IMG/VR virus record: IMGVR_UViG_3300048444_000267
Span: 1 to 45,502 of that record
Strand: one strand, 5' to 3'
DNA: 45,502 nt
DNA from: a virus
Position numbers and translations under genes: made by a program. The notes under the pieces were generated by a model. It saw nothing but the letters and a program-made list of their open reading frames with translations. It made no database searches and was not told the DNA's origin. Below, piece by piece: positions 39,694 to 45,502 of this stretch. Within the stretch, counting starts at the first letter, position 1; the number at the start of each line of letters is the position of its first letter.

Positions 39694-40112
39694 TGGATGC
39701 CCTGTTCGGCAACGTTGGCCGCTCTTTGGCCGTCCAGGTCTCCAAAGGAATGATGACCCTGGATCAGCTGGATCAGCCGCCACCGGGTCATGAGTACGTG
39801 GAGAAGGCCCGCACCGCGTCGCGCAACCCCTGCGATTGGACAGATTCCAAGCAGACGGTTCCGTACTACAACCTCGAAAGCGAGGCGATCTGGACGTACC
39901 CACGCCCTTGCATGGAGTACCCGCCGGCCAAGCCTTACCGGAACCTGGCCCGTGAATGGATTGCAGCCAACCCCAAGGAATGGGAACGGATGAATGGACG
40001 CGAGCCGATCGCTGTTGAGGTCACCTCGCCCAAAGACCTCCCTCCTGTGCCTGCCGGAATTACGGCTCCGCAGCCGGATGGCCCGCTCACCATCGAGGAG
40101 TTCCCGCTTTGA
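39693..40112 (+). CDS. Hypothetical protein, 139 aa
   Basis: This Pro- and aromatic-rich protein (VPYYNLESEAIWTYPRPCME, REWIAANPKEWERMNGRE) ends with IEEFPL. It overlaps the next gene by 4 nt within the replication operon. No family is recognised. Confidence 0.58.
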   Translation: MDALFGNVGRSLAVQVSKGMMTLDQLDQPPPGHEYVEKARTASRNPCDWTDSKQTVPYYNLESEAIWTYPRPCMEYPPAKPYRNLAREWIAANPKEWERMNGREPIAVEVTSPKDLPPVPAGITAPQPDGPLTIEEFPL

Positions 40113-40303
40113 ACAACACCAAGCCAACCCGGGAAATGTGCCTGATGGAGTTAATCGAAATGGTTGACGTCCTTTACACCTGCCCAAGCGTTGCCGAATC
40201 AGCCGACATCAAGCGCATTGGCGACGAATGCGACTGGCCTCCGTCGGTGATCGCAAAGCTGGAACAAATCAGGGCTGAGGCGCTGAGGAGTGCTGAGCCA
40301 TGA
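40109..40303 (+). CDS. Hypothetical protein, 64 aa
   Basis: A helical acidic protein (CLMELIEMVDVLYTCPSVAE) with an ATGA overlap on each side. No family is recognised. Confidence 0.58.
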   Translation: MNNTKPTREMCLMELIEMVDVLYTCPSVAESADIKRIGDECDWPPSVIAKLEQIRAEALRSAEP

Positions 40304-40443
40304 GGAACATCCCCGAGACAAACAAGGGTCTGCCGTGGAAGCGCCACCAAGGCGAATTCAAGTTGATCCGCCTGCCGCGTGAAGCCGGAAAGACCGAGCC
40401 CATGACCCGTGAGGAGTACGACCGCTTGCACCCCAAGAAATGA
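40300..40443 (+). CDS. Small protein, 47 aa
   Basis: The product (MRNIPETNKGLPWKRHQGEF, ending REEYDRLHPKK) is basic and polar. Overlapping start and stop codons on both sides support translation. No family is recognised. Confidence 0.58.
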   Translation: MRNIPETNKGLPWKRHQGEFKLIRLPREAGKTEPMTREEYDRLHPKK

Positions 40444-40778
40444 TCCAAACCGACTTATTCGCCACCAACACCACCCCGGCCCATGTTCGCGATTCCGAAA
40501 CCTCGTTCGATGCGGCCGTCTCCATTCAGCACAAAGTCCCCAAGCTGCAGCGACAGGTTTTGGACTGCATCCGGGCGATGCCTGGGGGCGTTACTTGCGA
40601 TGACGTGGAAGTGTTCCTTGCCATGCCCCACCAAACCTGTTCAGCGCGGTTCCGTGAGCTTGCTTCGTGCCAACCGCCACTGATCAAAAAGCTGCTGTTG
40701 GCTGATGGCAGCTATGCCAGGCGAAAGACCCGGAGCGGTCGCGGTGCCTTTGTTTACGTCTGTGCGGAGGCCGTATGA
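40440..40778 (+). CDS. Winged-helix protein with N-terminal clamp-like motif, 112 aa
   Basis: After MIQTDLFATNTTP, residues 35-100 form a winged helix: LQRQVLDCIRAMPGGVTCDD, VEVFLAMPHQTCSARFREL, then a wing (GSYARRKTRSGRGAFVYVC). QTDLF at residues 3-7 resembles the beta-clamp binding peptide. It is probably a DNA-binding regulator or replication accessory. It is joined to its neighbours by 4-nt overlaps. Confidence 0.68.
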   Translation: MIQTDLFATNTTPAHVRDSETSFDAAVSIQHKVPKLQRQVLDCIRAMPGGVTCDDVEVFLAMPHQTCSARFRELASCQPPLIKKLLLADGSYARRKTRSGRGAFVYVCAEAV

Positions 40779-41461
40779 CGGTCACCGCACTCCGTCCGCG
40801 CAACTGCGTGCTCGACGAAGACACGCACAAGTACTACTGGGACCCTGAGGGCGAGAACATCCAGATGGCGATCAGCGTCACTGGGGTGATCGCTGCGGGC
40901 AAGCCACCCGTTAACTACAGCAAGTACCCAGAGGCCGCCCCACGGGGCACGCACGTTCACCGTGCAATGCAGGCCTTAGCTGAGGGCAAAGACCTGCCGG
41001 ATCCGGTCAGCCCTGAAGGCATCGACTGCAGCGAATGGTTTCGCGTCATTCAAGACGTGCCGCTGTGGGGCAACGTCAACGTGCTGGCCTGTGAGTTCAC
41101 ACTCACCAAAAAACGCTGGAGCCTTGGCGGTCAGCTCGACCTGCTGGTGGAAAAGGACGGCAAGCGCACGCTGATTGACGTGAAGTCAAAGAGCGCCAAA
41201 TGGGACCTGCCCAAGAAAGGCAGCCGGTATTACGGCGACTGGGAGAAGACCCTGCAGGGCTACAAGGCGCAAGCCGGTGCCTATGCCGATCTGCTGGAGA
41301 CAGGAGACCAGGCAGAGCCCTGCTGGATTGAGAACTACCAAACACTGATCATCACGCCATCGCATCACCAGTGGATTTCATTCGATGGGTACGAGGCCTC
41401 GCACGCCTGGGCAGACGCCTGGCAGACCTACTTAGCCCACAAACAAGCCAACCCTTTCTGA
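40775..41461 (+). CDS. PD-(D/E)XK nuclease, Cas4/RecB-like exonuclease, 228 aa
   Basis: The catalytic core is visible as GGQLDLLVEKDGKRTLIDVK, with Asp122, Asp135 and Lys137. A preceding RGTHVHRAMQAL provides the His-containing motif I. A later GYKAQAGAYADLL matches the Q/Y motif of RecB-type nucleases. It probably resects DNA ends to feed the annealing protein at 43015. Its length fits phage exonucleases of this superfamily. Confidence 0.82.
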   Translation: MTVTALRPRNCVLDEDTHKYYWDPEGENIQMAISVTGVIAAGKPPVNYSKYPEAAPRGTHVHRAMQALAEGKDLPDPVSPEGIDCSEWFRVIQDVPLWGNVNVLACEFTLTKKRWSLGGQLDLLVEKDGKRTLIDVKSKSAKWDLPKKGSRYYGDWEKTLQGYKAQAGAYADLLETGDQAEPCWIENYQTLIITPSHHQWISFDGYEASHAWADAWQTYLAHKQANPF

Positions 41462-41470
41462 GCCACTTAG

Positions 41471-42046
41471 ATGACGACATCAACCACACGCAACGCCAAA
41501 TCATGTGGCTTGAATTCTGTTGGAACCTCCGCGCCGTGGAAGGCTCCAGAACTGGACAGCCCGACACAGAGGGCTAAATGGGATCGGGCAGCGGCCAAAC
41601 CCAACGTGATCCACTTGCGTTTTTGCGGCGAGCCTGCACCGCAGGGATCAAAGCAGGTGAGCCGCTGGGGCGGCCTTCGTGAGGTCAGCACCAAGATCCA
41701 GCCTTGGCGTGCCTCGATTCAGTACGCCTGCGCAGAGCAGTACAAAGGGGAGCCGATTAGCGAGCCGGTGGCGCTTGAGGTTACTTTTGTGTTGCCGAGG
41801 GGCAAAAACCACTATGGAACCGGCAGAAATGCTGAGAAATTAAAAGGCTCAGCGCCGAAGCATCACACGAAAACCCCTGATCTGGACAAACTTTTGAGAG
41901 GGCTGCTTGACCCTCTGACCGTGAAGTGCGGGGGCAATGTGCTCATGGACGATTCTTGCGTTGTACAGCTAAACAGTGTCAAGCGATACCAAAAAGATGC
42001 TTCAGAACCGGTTGGCGCCCTATGCACCCTCCGCATCCTGCGTTAA
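41471..42046 (+). CDS. rusA: RusA-family Holliday junction resolvase, 191 aa
   Basis: After a polar N-terminal 45 residues, the RusA fold begins with VIHLRFCGEPAPQGSKQV. Key acidic residues lie in HTKTPDLDKLLRGLLDPL (Asp137, Asp139, Asp147) and VLMDDSCV (Asp160/161), the RusA catalytic pattern. It resolves branched DNA before packaging. The extended N terminus suggests that translation could start later, but no better start is seen. Confidence 0.82.
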   Translation: MTTSTTRNAKSCGLNSVGTSAPWKAPELDSPTQRAKWDRAAAKPNVIHLRFCGEPAPQGSKQVSRWGGLREVSTKIQPWRASIQYACAEQYKGEPISEPVALEVTFVLPRGKNHYGTGRNAEKLKGSAPKHHTKTPDLDKLLRGLLDPLTVKCGGNVLMDDSCVVQLNSVKRYQKDASEPVGALCTLRILR

Positions 42047-42051
42047 AACCT

Positions 42052-42065
42052 TTGCGTATACGCAG
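42052..42065 (+). promoter_or_regulatory. Copy of the TACG motif, perfect palindrome
   Basis: TTGCGTATACGCAG contains the perfect palindrome TGCGTATACGCA (42053-42064). It lies in the short gap between the RusA gene and the start at 42074, 8 nt from the ATG. It is the clearest intergenic copy after the one at 35839. Confidence 0.5.
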
Positions 42066-42073
42066 GGCGGCTA

Positions 42074-42955
42074 ATGGAAGATTCACGACTCTTAGGGCCC
42101 GTTATCAAAGCGTGGTTCAAGCTCAACGAATGGCCGCAGTCAGTCAGCGAGGGACTGGCTAGGGCCAAGGGCTGGACCGCCGGCCCCTGGGCGTCACAGA
42201 TCAGCATCTGCATGGCAGGGCGGCTTACGCCCAAGCCCAATTTCTTTTCGGCGCTTGGAATGTTCAACGATGCGGTAGCAACCCGCGATTTTCAAGGCGT
42301 CACTGACCGGCGCCTGATGGATCGCCTTAAAGCAGGCCAGCCAATTGTTCACGACGATTGCTGCGTTAGCTGTGAAGCGGGAACACCATGGACCGCCATG
42401 GATTTCTTTGGCTGCTACATAGGGGCAGTCAAGCCCCCAAAGAACCTGTCGGGGCCACAAACAGTGGCTCTGACACAGGAGATTGTTGATGAGTGGGCAA
42501 GAGGGCTTCGCGGCGCTTTTCGCGAGCTTTGCCTAACGATGATGGCCACCCCTGCTAAGGCCTGGTCAGAGGTCAATGAAGAATGCCTTCGCGCTGGGAT
42601 TGCCCCTGACGAAATCGAATGGGCGCAGGAGGTGGTTTCTGGCTTTCGGGAGCCCACTCTTGAGGAGGCTCAGCGACTTATGCAGAAATGGGGCGAAGGG
42701 CAGCCCTTAGTCAAGGCGTTCATGACACTTCAGGAAAGACATGGAGGTGACACAAGGCGCCTAAAAAAGTTTCAGGCCTGGCGTGAACGGTTGCAAAAAC
42801 CGCAGCCAGGTGAGGGTTTTGAGTCTTTACCGCTTGCGCCAGAGCCAATGCGACGCTTTGGGTTTGACCCTGAAGCGGGTGCCCCTAAATCACTGATGCA
42901 TGGCCCTTGGGGGGGGCGAAAGAGGGCAAATTATTACGCAAGCGCATCAGTATAG
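42074..42955 (+). CDS. Hypothetical protein, 293 aa
   Basis: The N-terminal half (FKLNEWPQSVSEGLARAKGW, then RLTPKPNFFSALGMFNDAVA) has Cys residues near 96-100 (DDCCVSCEAG), perhaps a metal site. The C-terminal half is helical, with a Gly/Lys-rich end. It is in the recombination/replication operon and is the largest unassigned early gene. No replicase motif (Walker A, polymerase, primase) was seen. Confidence 0.65.
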   Translation: MEDSRLLGPVIKAWFKLNEWPQSVSEGLARAKGWTAGPWASQISICMAGRLTPKPNFFSALGMFNDAVATRDFQGVTDRRLMDRLKAGQPIVHDDCCVSCEAGTPWTAMDFFGCYIGAVKPPKNLSGPQTVALTQEIVDEWARGLRGAFRELCLTMMATPAKAWSEVNEECLRAGIAPDEIEWAQEVVSGFREPTLEEAQRLMQKWGEGQPLVKAFMTLQERHGGDTRRLKKFQAWRERLQKPQPGEGFESLPLAPEPMRRFGFDPEAGAPKSLMHGPWGGRKRANYYASASV

Positions 42956-42968
42956 AAAGCTGCTTGCC

Positions 42969-42982
42969 ATACGTAGACGCAT
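42969..42982 (+). promoter_or_regulatory. Copy of the TACG motif
   Basis: ATACGTAGACGCAT lies in the 59-bp gap between the 293-aa gene and the annealing protein, 32 nt before its ATG. It fits the ATRCGYMTACGYAG family with two or three changes. Confidence 0.42.
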
Positions 42983-43014
42983 GAACTAAGTTAGTGGGGT
43001 CACTCGGCCCCTAT

Positions 43015-43800
43015 ATGGCAGACGACTCATTCCCAAACTGGGATAACTACCCAAATCTTGACGGCCTCATAAAGCCGGAAGACATCGAAACCAAAGGCGG
43101 CGGCAAATTCGCCGCTGACTACGTGCCTTGGATGAAAATCCAGTCACTGCTTCACGAACATGCACGCGGCTGGCAGTTTGCTCTCCGCACGACCATCAAC
43201 CCTGTTGATCAGTCTGAGACAGCTCTGTATAAGGCTGGCGACGGCACTGGTTACATCCTCGGATACTTCAGAGCCCCTAAGGGTTCTGGCTTTGATGACA
43301 CGCCAGAGCTGACCTATCCGGTCATGGACAACCGGAACAATCCGATTCAGATCACCGAGATTTCAGCTCGCGATCTTTCTGATGCTGATCGCCGTTGTCG
43401 CGCTGCTGCTGCTGCGGCCTTTTTCCGCCTTGGCTGGCAGCTGTGGACGAAGGATCCGATTGAGAATCCTTACCGCGAAGAGGCGACGTCAGAGCCGGCC
43501 CCGAAAGGGGTAAAACCAAAGGCAAAGCGTGATACGCCTACGCAGGCCAAATCAACCGCTAAGCCTGCAGTTGATCCACTGGAGGAACGGCGCACTAAGT
43601 GCCAATCCGACCTCATGGCTTTCTTCACTGCCGGCGATAAAGACGTTGTTGGCATTTGGCGCAAGCACATGAAGCATCGCTTCAACGGCGGCCTCAAGGT
43701 CGAAGAACAACACCTCAAGGTTGAGCACTTGACTACCACCGAAATGGTGGACGAGTGCGAAGCCTGGATCGCCACATATCAATCAACAGCAAAAGCATGA
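43015..43800 (+). CDS. Single-strand annealing protein, Sak/DUF1071-like, 261 aa
   Basis: The start at 43015 (MADDSFPNWDNYPNLDGL) is preferred to an upstream frame. Residues about 30-150 match the DUF1071/Sak pattern: YVPWMKIQSLLHEHARGWQF, GDGTGYILGYF, PVMDNRNNPI, then LSDADRRCRAAAAAAFFRLG and QLWTKDPIENPYRE. Such proteins anneal single strands and pair with an exonuclease, here at 40775. A Lys/Pro/Thr linker (residues 165-190) contains a TACG-motif copy. The C-terminal 60 residues are helical. Confidence 0.78.
   Translation: MADDSFPNWDNYPNLDGLIKPEDIETKGGGKFAADYVPWMKIQSLLHEHARGWQFALRTTINPVDQSETALYKAGDGTGYILGYFRAPKGSGFDDTPELTYPVMDNRNNPIQITEISARDLSDADRRCRAAAAAAFFRLGWQLWTKDPIENPYREEATSEPAPKGVKPKAKRDTPTQAKSTAKPAVDPLEERRTKCQSDLMAFFTAGDKDVVGIWRKHMKHRFNGGLKVEEQHLKVEHLTTTEMVDECEAWIATYQSTAKA
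43532..43545 (+). promoter_or_regulatory. Copy of the TACG motif (within a gene)
   Basis: ATACGCCTACGCAG is identical to the copy at 1984-1997. It lies inside the linker of the annealing protein (DTPTQ) and is the only exact copy not close to a following gene start. This cautions against a simple promoter reading. Confidence 0.35.
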
Positions 43801-44003
43801 CCCTTGCACCCATCTCCTATGACCCTGATCACGACGTCAAAACTGCTGCCAGAGCCCTGGCCCGGGCTCTCAACCGAATGGCAGACCTTGGACAAACAGG
43901 ACAGCTCTATGGCCAATACAAAGGCGCACTCACACTTTTGCTCGACAAATCCTGTGACGCGGAGCCGGTACTGCCTGCGCTCCCATCAAGGGTTCGCCAC
44001 TGA
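43797..44003 (+). CDS. Hypothetical protein, 68 aa
   Basis: The start at 43797 overlaps the previous stop (ATGA). The first 50 residues look real (VKTAARALARALNRMADLGQ, then YGQYKGALTLLLD). Its end overlaps the next frame by 95 nt. No family is recognised. Confidence 0.5.
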   Translation: MTLAPISYDPDHDVKTAARALARALNRMADLGQTGQLYGQYKGALTLLLDKSCDAEPVLPALPSRVRH

Positions 44004-44157
44004 AAACGGCTACACGCAGAACCCTGCAGAAGCCATCCAGGTGGTTGATCACGAGACAGCCGCCCGTCGTGTCCTGCATGCAGGCCGCCATGACCTTTTG
44101 CCTTGCTTAGTCACCTTTCAATTTGATGGAGCCAACTGGATCCCAACAACGGTTTGA
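43909..44157 (+). CDS. Hypothetical protein, 82 aa
   Basis: The end of this frame reads as real protein (NGYTQNPAEAIQVVDHETAA, CLVTFQFDGANWIPTTV). ATG 43909 has AGGA about 10 nt upstream; a GTG at 43954 would avoid most of the overlap with the preceding gene. The real start is uncertain. No family is recognised. Confidence 0.5.
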   Translation: MANTKAHSHFCSTNPVTRSRYCLRSHQGFATENGYTQNPAEAIQVVDHETAARRVLHAGRHDLLPCLVTFQFDGANWIPTTV

Positions 44158-44389
44158 AGGCGAGAGCTATCACGCCTACATGCGCCGGCTGTATCGCAAG
44201 CCATTGAACCGTGGAATCACTGCGGTTCATAAGCCCAACGATCAGACCGACATCAAAGAGCTGTGGTCTTTTCGGCCTCCAACTGATCTAACCAAAGCTG
44301 CTTACAAATTCATGCGAAAGCACGAGATGAGCATCACCACTTATCTCACCTTCGCAATGCACACCCTTCACAACAAGAAAAATGGCTGA
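44126..44389 (+). CDS. Hypothetical protein, 87 aa
   Basis: The product is basic with a YHAYMRRLYRKPLNRGITAV stretch and a C-terminal helix (YLTFAMHTLHNKKNG). It overlaps the previous frame by 32 nt and the next by 8 nt. It may bind nucleic acid; no family is recognised. Confidence 0.58.
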   Translation: MEPTGSQQRFEGESYHAYMRRLYRKPLNRGITAVHKPNDQTDIKELWSFRPPTDLTKAAYKFMRKHEMSITTYLTFAMHTLHNKKNG

Positions 44390-44753
44390 TTTCAAAGGCG
44401 CCTTGCCCTCCGTTATCAAATGGAGCGTTGGCGAAAACAAGTACGACGAAGACGGTTCAAACCCAAAGAGCTTGAGCCTGTTTATTCCTGCTGCATCCAT
44501 TGATGCCCTGGCAGCTCACCTGTCTGCAATGGCCGCTGATTCTGCAAAGCTGAAAACCGGCAAGATCTGGGACTACAGCAAAAACGAAGAGGTCGAAGTC
44601 AGCGGCGTGTATCTAAACGCCAAAGGCAAGTCTGGAGAGTATGGCGACTTCGGGAACATCAATCCTGCGGCGCTAGGCAATGCGCCTACGCAGTCGCACG
44701 GAAGGCATAACGAAGCTGCCCTGGTTCCTGCTGACAACGAACTGCCGTTCTGA
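44382..44753 (+). CDS. SSB-like protein with acidic C-terminal tip, 123 aa
   Basis: The N-terminal part is a compact beta-rich domain (LPSVIKWSVGENKYDEDG, SKNEEVEVSGVYLNAKGK). The C-terminal linker ends DNELPF, very like the acidic DDDIPF tip through which bacterial single-strand binding proteins recruit partners. Its context after the annealing protein and nuclease supports an ssDNA-binding role. The fold itself is not proven by eye. A TACG-motif copy lies in the linker (44680-44693). Confidence 0.6.
   Translation: MADFKGALPSVIKWSVGENKYDEDGSNPKSLSLFIPAASIDALAAHLSAMAADSAKLKTGKIWDYSKNEEVEVSGVYLNAKGKSGEYGDFGNINPAALGNAPTQSHGRHNEAALVPADNELPF
44680..44693 (+). promoter_or_regulatory. Copy of the TACG motif
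   Basis: ATGCGCCTACGCAG is identical to the copy at 39210. It is encoded within the linker of the SSB-like gene (APTQ), 62 nt before the next start. Confidence 0.4.
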
Positions 44754-44755
44754 CC

Positions 44756-44944
44756 ATGGCTCGCCCCCGCATCAAGTGCCGGCAGTGCGCCCAGTTCCAT
44801 AAGAACCGTTGCCAGCTGGACGTGCCTGAGTGCAAAGGGGCCAACTCAATTGCGGCGGAGGAATGCTCAATGTTCCTCTCGCCGTCCGGAATACCCGCAT
44901 TCTTGATCGAAGATGATGAACAACAACAGCTCGCGCTGTTCTGA
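44756..44944 (+). CDS. Small Cys-rich zinc-binding protein with C-terminal clamp motif, 62 aa
   Basis: The N-terminal half carries several Cys/His (CRQCAQFHKNRC, then C26 and C37) and likely binds zinc. It ends EDDEQQQLALF, where QLALF is a good match to the beta sliding-clamp binding peptide at the extreme C terminus. T4 late co-activator gp33 and sigma gp55 also carry C-terminal clamp motifs, so this could be a partner of the phage sigma factor. That comparison is inference. Confidence 0.6.
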   Translation: MARPRIKCRQCAQFHKNRCQLDVPECKGANSIAAEECSMFLSPSGIPAFLIEDDEQQQLALF

Positions 44945-44968
44945 TCGGCCTACGGAGGCGTGATGGAC

Positions 44969-45502
44969 CTACAAACCGCCGTCTTCCGTATCGCTGCCCG
45001 TCAGGCCGCGAAGCTCGAAGCCCAGGGTCTTGGGGTTTCCCTCAAAGACGATGCGCTCAAAGAACTCAAGACAAAGTGCCCTGAGTTCTTCGTCGCTGGC
45101 CTCGTCGAGCCCGTCAGCAATCAACTCCGTCAACCCCTGCCAGTCAGGTCCCGCCACCGGGGCAGCAAGAGCAGCGATCTGATCACGGAGCGAATCAATT
45201 GATCTACCCAGTTCGGGCACCCCTGACTCCTGCAGTTGCAATAGCGCTGCAAGCTTGTTCTCTGCCTCGACTTGCACCAAAGGCTTTTCTCTCGCCTTGG
45301 CATTATTGGCTCGCTGGGCTTCCTGTGCCATCAGGTGACTTCCCTTCTGCAGAGCTTCTACCGCCTGCTGTCGTACCAGCTGTTCTGCTATCGAGCGGCC
45401 AAACCAGTCGCATGACGCGAAGGCACACTTCCAGCGCACCCGGTGGTACTGCGTCACATGACGATGCAGCGAACGGCCGCAGCAATCGCAGGCGATTAAG
45501 GA
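44969..45502 (-). CDS. Serine recombinase, C-terminal part (continues from the left edge)
   Basis: This holds the last 177 codons of the recombinase that starts at 967 and crosses the join; 45292-45502 duplicates 1-211. It includes the zinc ribbon end (KCAFASCDWFG), a long coiled-coil helix (HLMAQEAQRANNAKAREKPL) and the C-terminal ECLEFF-type segment (LRALCLEFFERIVFEGN). Coiled coils after a zinc ribbon occur in large serine recombinases and mediate synapsis control. The gene ends 24 bp from the convergent early operon. Confidence 0.88.
   Translation of the reverse strand, partial: SLIACDCCGRSLHRHVTQYHRVRWKCAFASCDWFGRSIAEQLVRQQAVEALQKGSHLMAQEAQRANNAKAREKPLVQVEAENKLAALLQLQESGVPELGRSIDSLRDQIAALAAPVAGPDWQGLTELIADGLDEASDEELRALCLEFFERIVFEGNPKTLGFELRGLTGSDTEDGGL
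45292..45502. repeat. Right copy of 211-bp terminal overlap
   Basis: This repeats 1-211 with one difference (A at 45375 against G at 84). It marks the circular closure of the genome. Confidence 0.95.

Noticed and set aside
44963-45202. A + strand frame of 79-80 residues with a good GGAGG site before its ATG, opposite the end of the recombinase gene
   Set aside because: The product has no recognisable pattern after residue 30, and the opposite strand clearly encodes the recombinase C terminus. The ribosome-binding-like site is noted but not enough.
1-45502. CRISPR array, insertion sequence or rRNA
   Set aside because: No regularly spaced direct repeats, no transposase-like frame with terminal repeats and no rRNA-like stretch were seen.

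Overview
The window is the complete genome, about 45.29 kb, of a tailed phage that very probably infects phycobilisome-bearing cyanobacteria (marine Synechococcus or a relative). The first 211 bases recur at the right edge (45292-45502) with one mismatch, and the serine-recombinase gene reads straight across the join, so the molecule is circular or circularly permuted. Evidence for a cyanobacterial host is an NblA-like phycobilisome-degradation adaptor (31378-31563, + strand) and tail-fibre modules of the cyanophage type. A tape-measure gene, a tail-tube gene and a gpG/gpGT-type chaperone pair with a lambda-like slippery site indicate a siphovirus with a fairly short tail.

Layout. Positions 44969-967 across the join hold a serine recombinase (minus). 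Positions 1024-3226 (+) hold dCTP deaminase, a zinc-ribbon protein, a small unknown and a two-domain endolysin. Positions 3223-31330 are a long, mostly minus-strand structural module. Read right to left it contains portal, three fibre/adhesin genes, a 2-TM protein, head-morphogenesis protein, scaffold, major capsid protein, connectors, a sigma factor, tail tube, tape measure, tail-tip proteins, tail chaperones and a large fibre. Two head-tail genes (17434-18284) are inverted within it. Positions 31378-32338 are a cargo island with nblA (+), an HNH endonuclease and a small ORF. Positions 32451-34782 (minus) are the packaging operon (TerS, two small genes, TerL, one small gene). Positions 34981-35746 are small minus-strand regulators. 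A divergent control region (35763-35862) drives them and the + strand early genes at 35903-44944. Those early genes start with small membrane and secreted proteins and continue with a replication/recombination set: PD-(D/E)XK nuclease, RusA resolvase, a DUF1071/Sak-type annealing protein and an SSB-like protein. I found no DNA polymerase, helicase or primase that I recognise, so replication probably uses host enzymes.

How it may work together. The most interesting inference is a late-transcription circuit. The sigma-like protein (18800-19369) has region 2 plus one HTH but apparently no region 4, and a perfect sliding-clamp binding motif (QLDLF) at its N terminus, which recalls the clamp-dependent T4 late sigma factor gp55. 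Nine copies of GGCAANYTAG sit in sense orientation shortly upstream of late genes, most of them 15-22 nt from the start codon, and could be its promoters. A second, near-palindromic motif family (ATRCGYMTACGYAG) occurs mainly upstream of early and regulatory genes and could be the early operator or promoter element. All functional claims rest on reading the sequence and family knowledge; no search was run.
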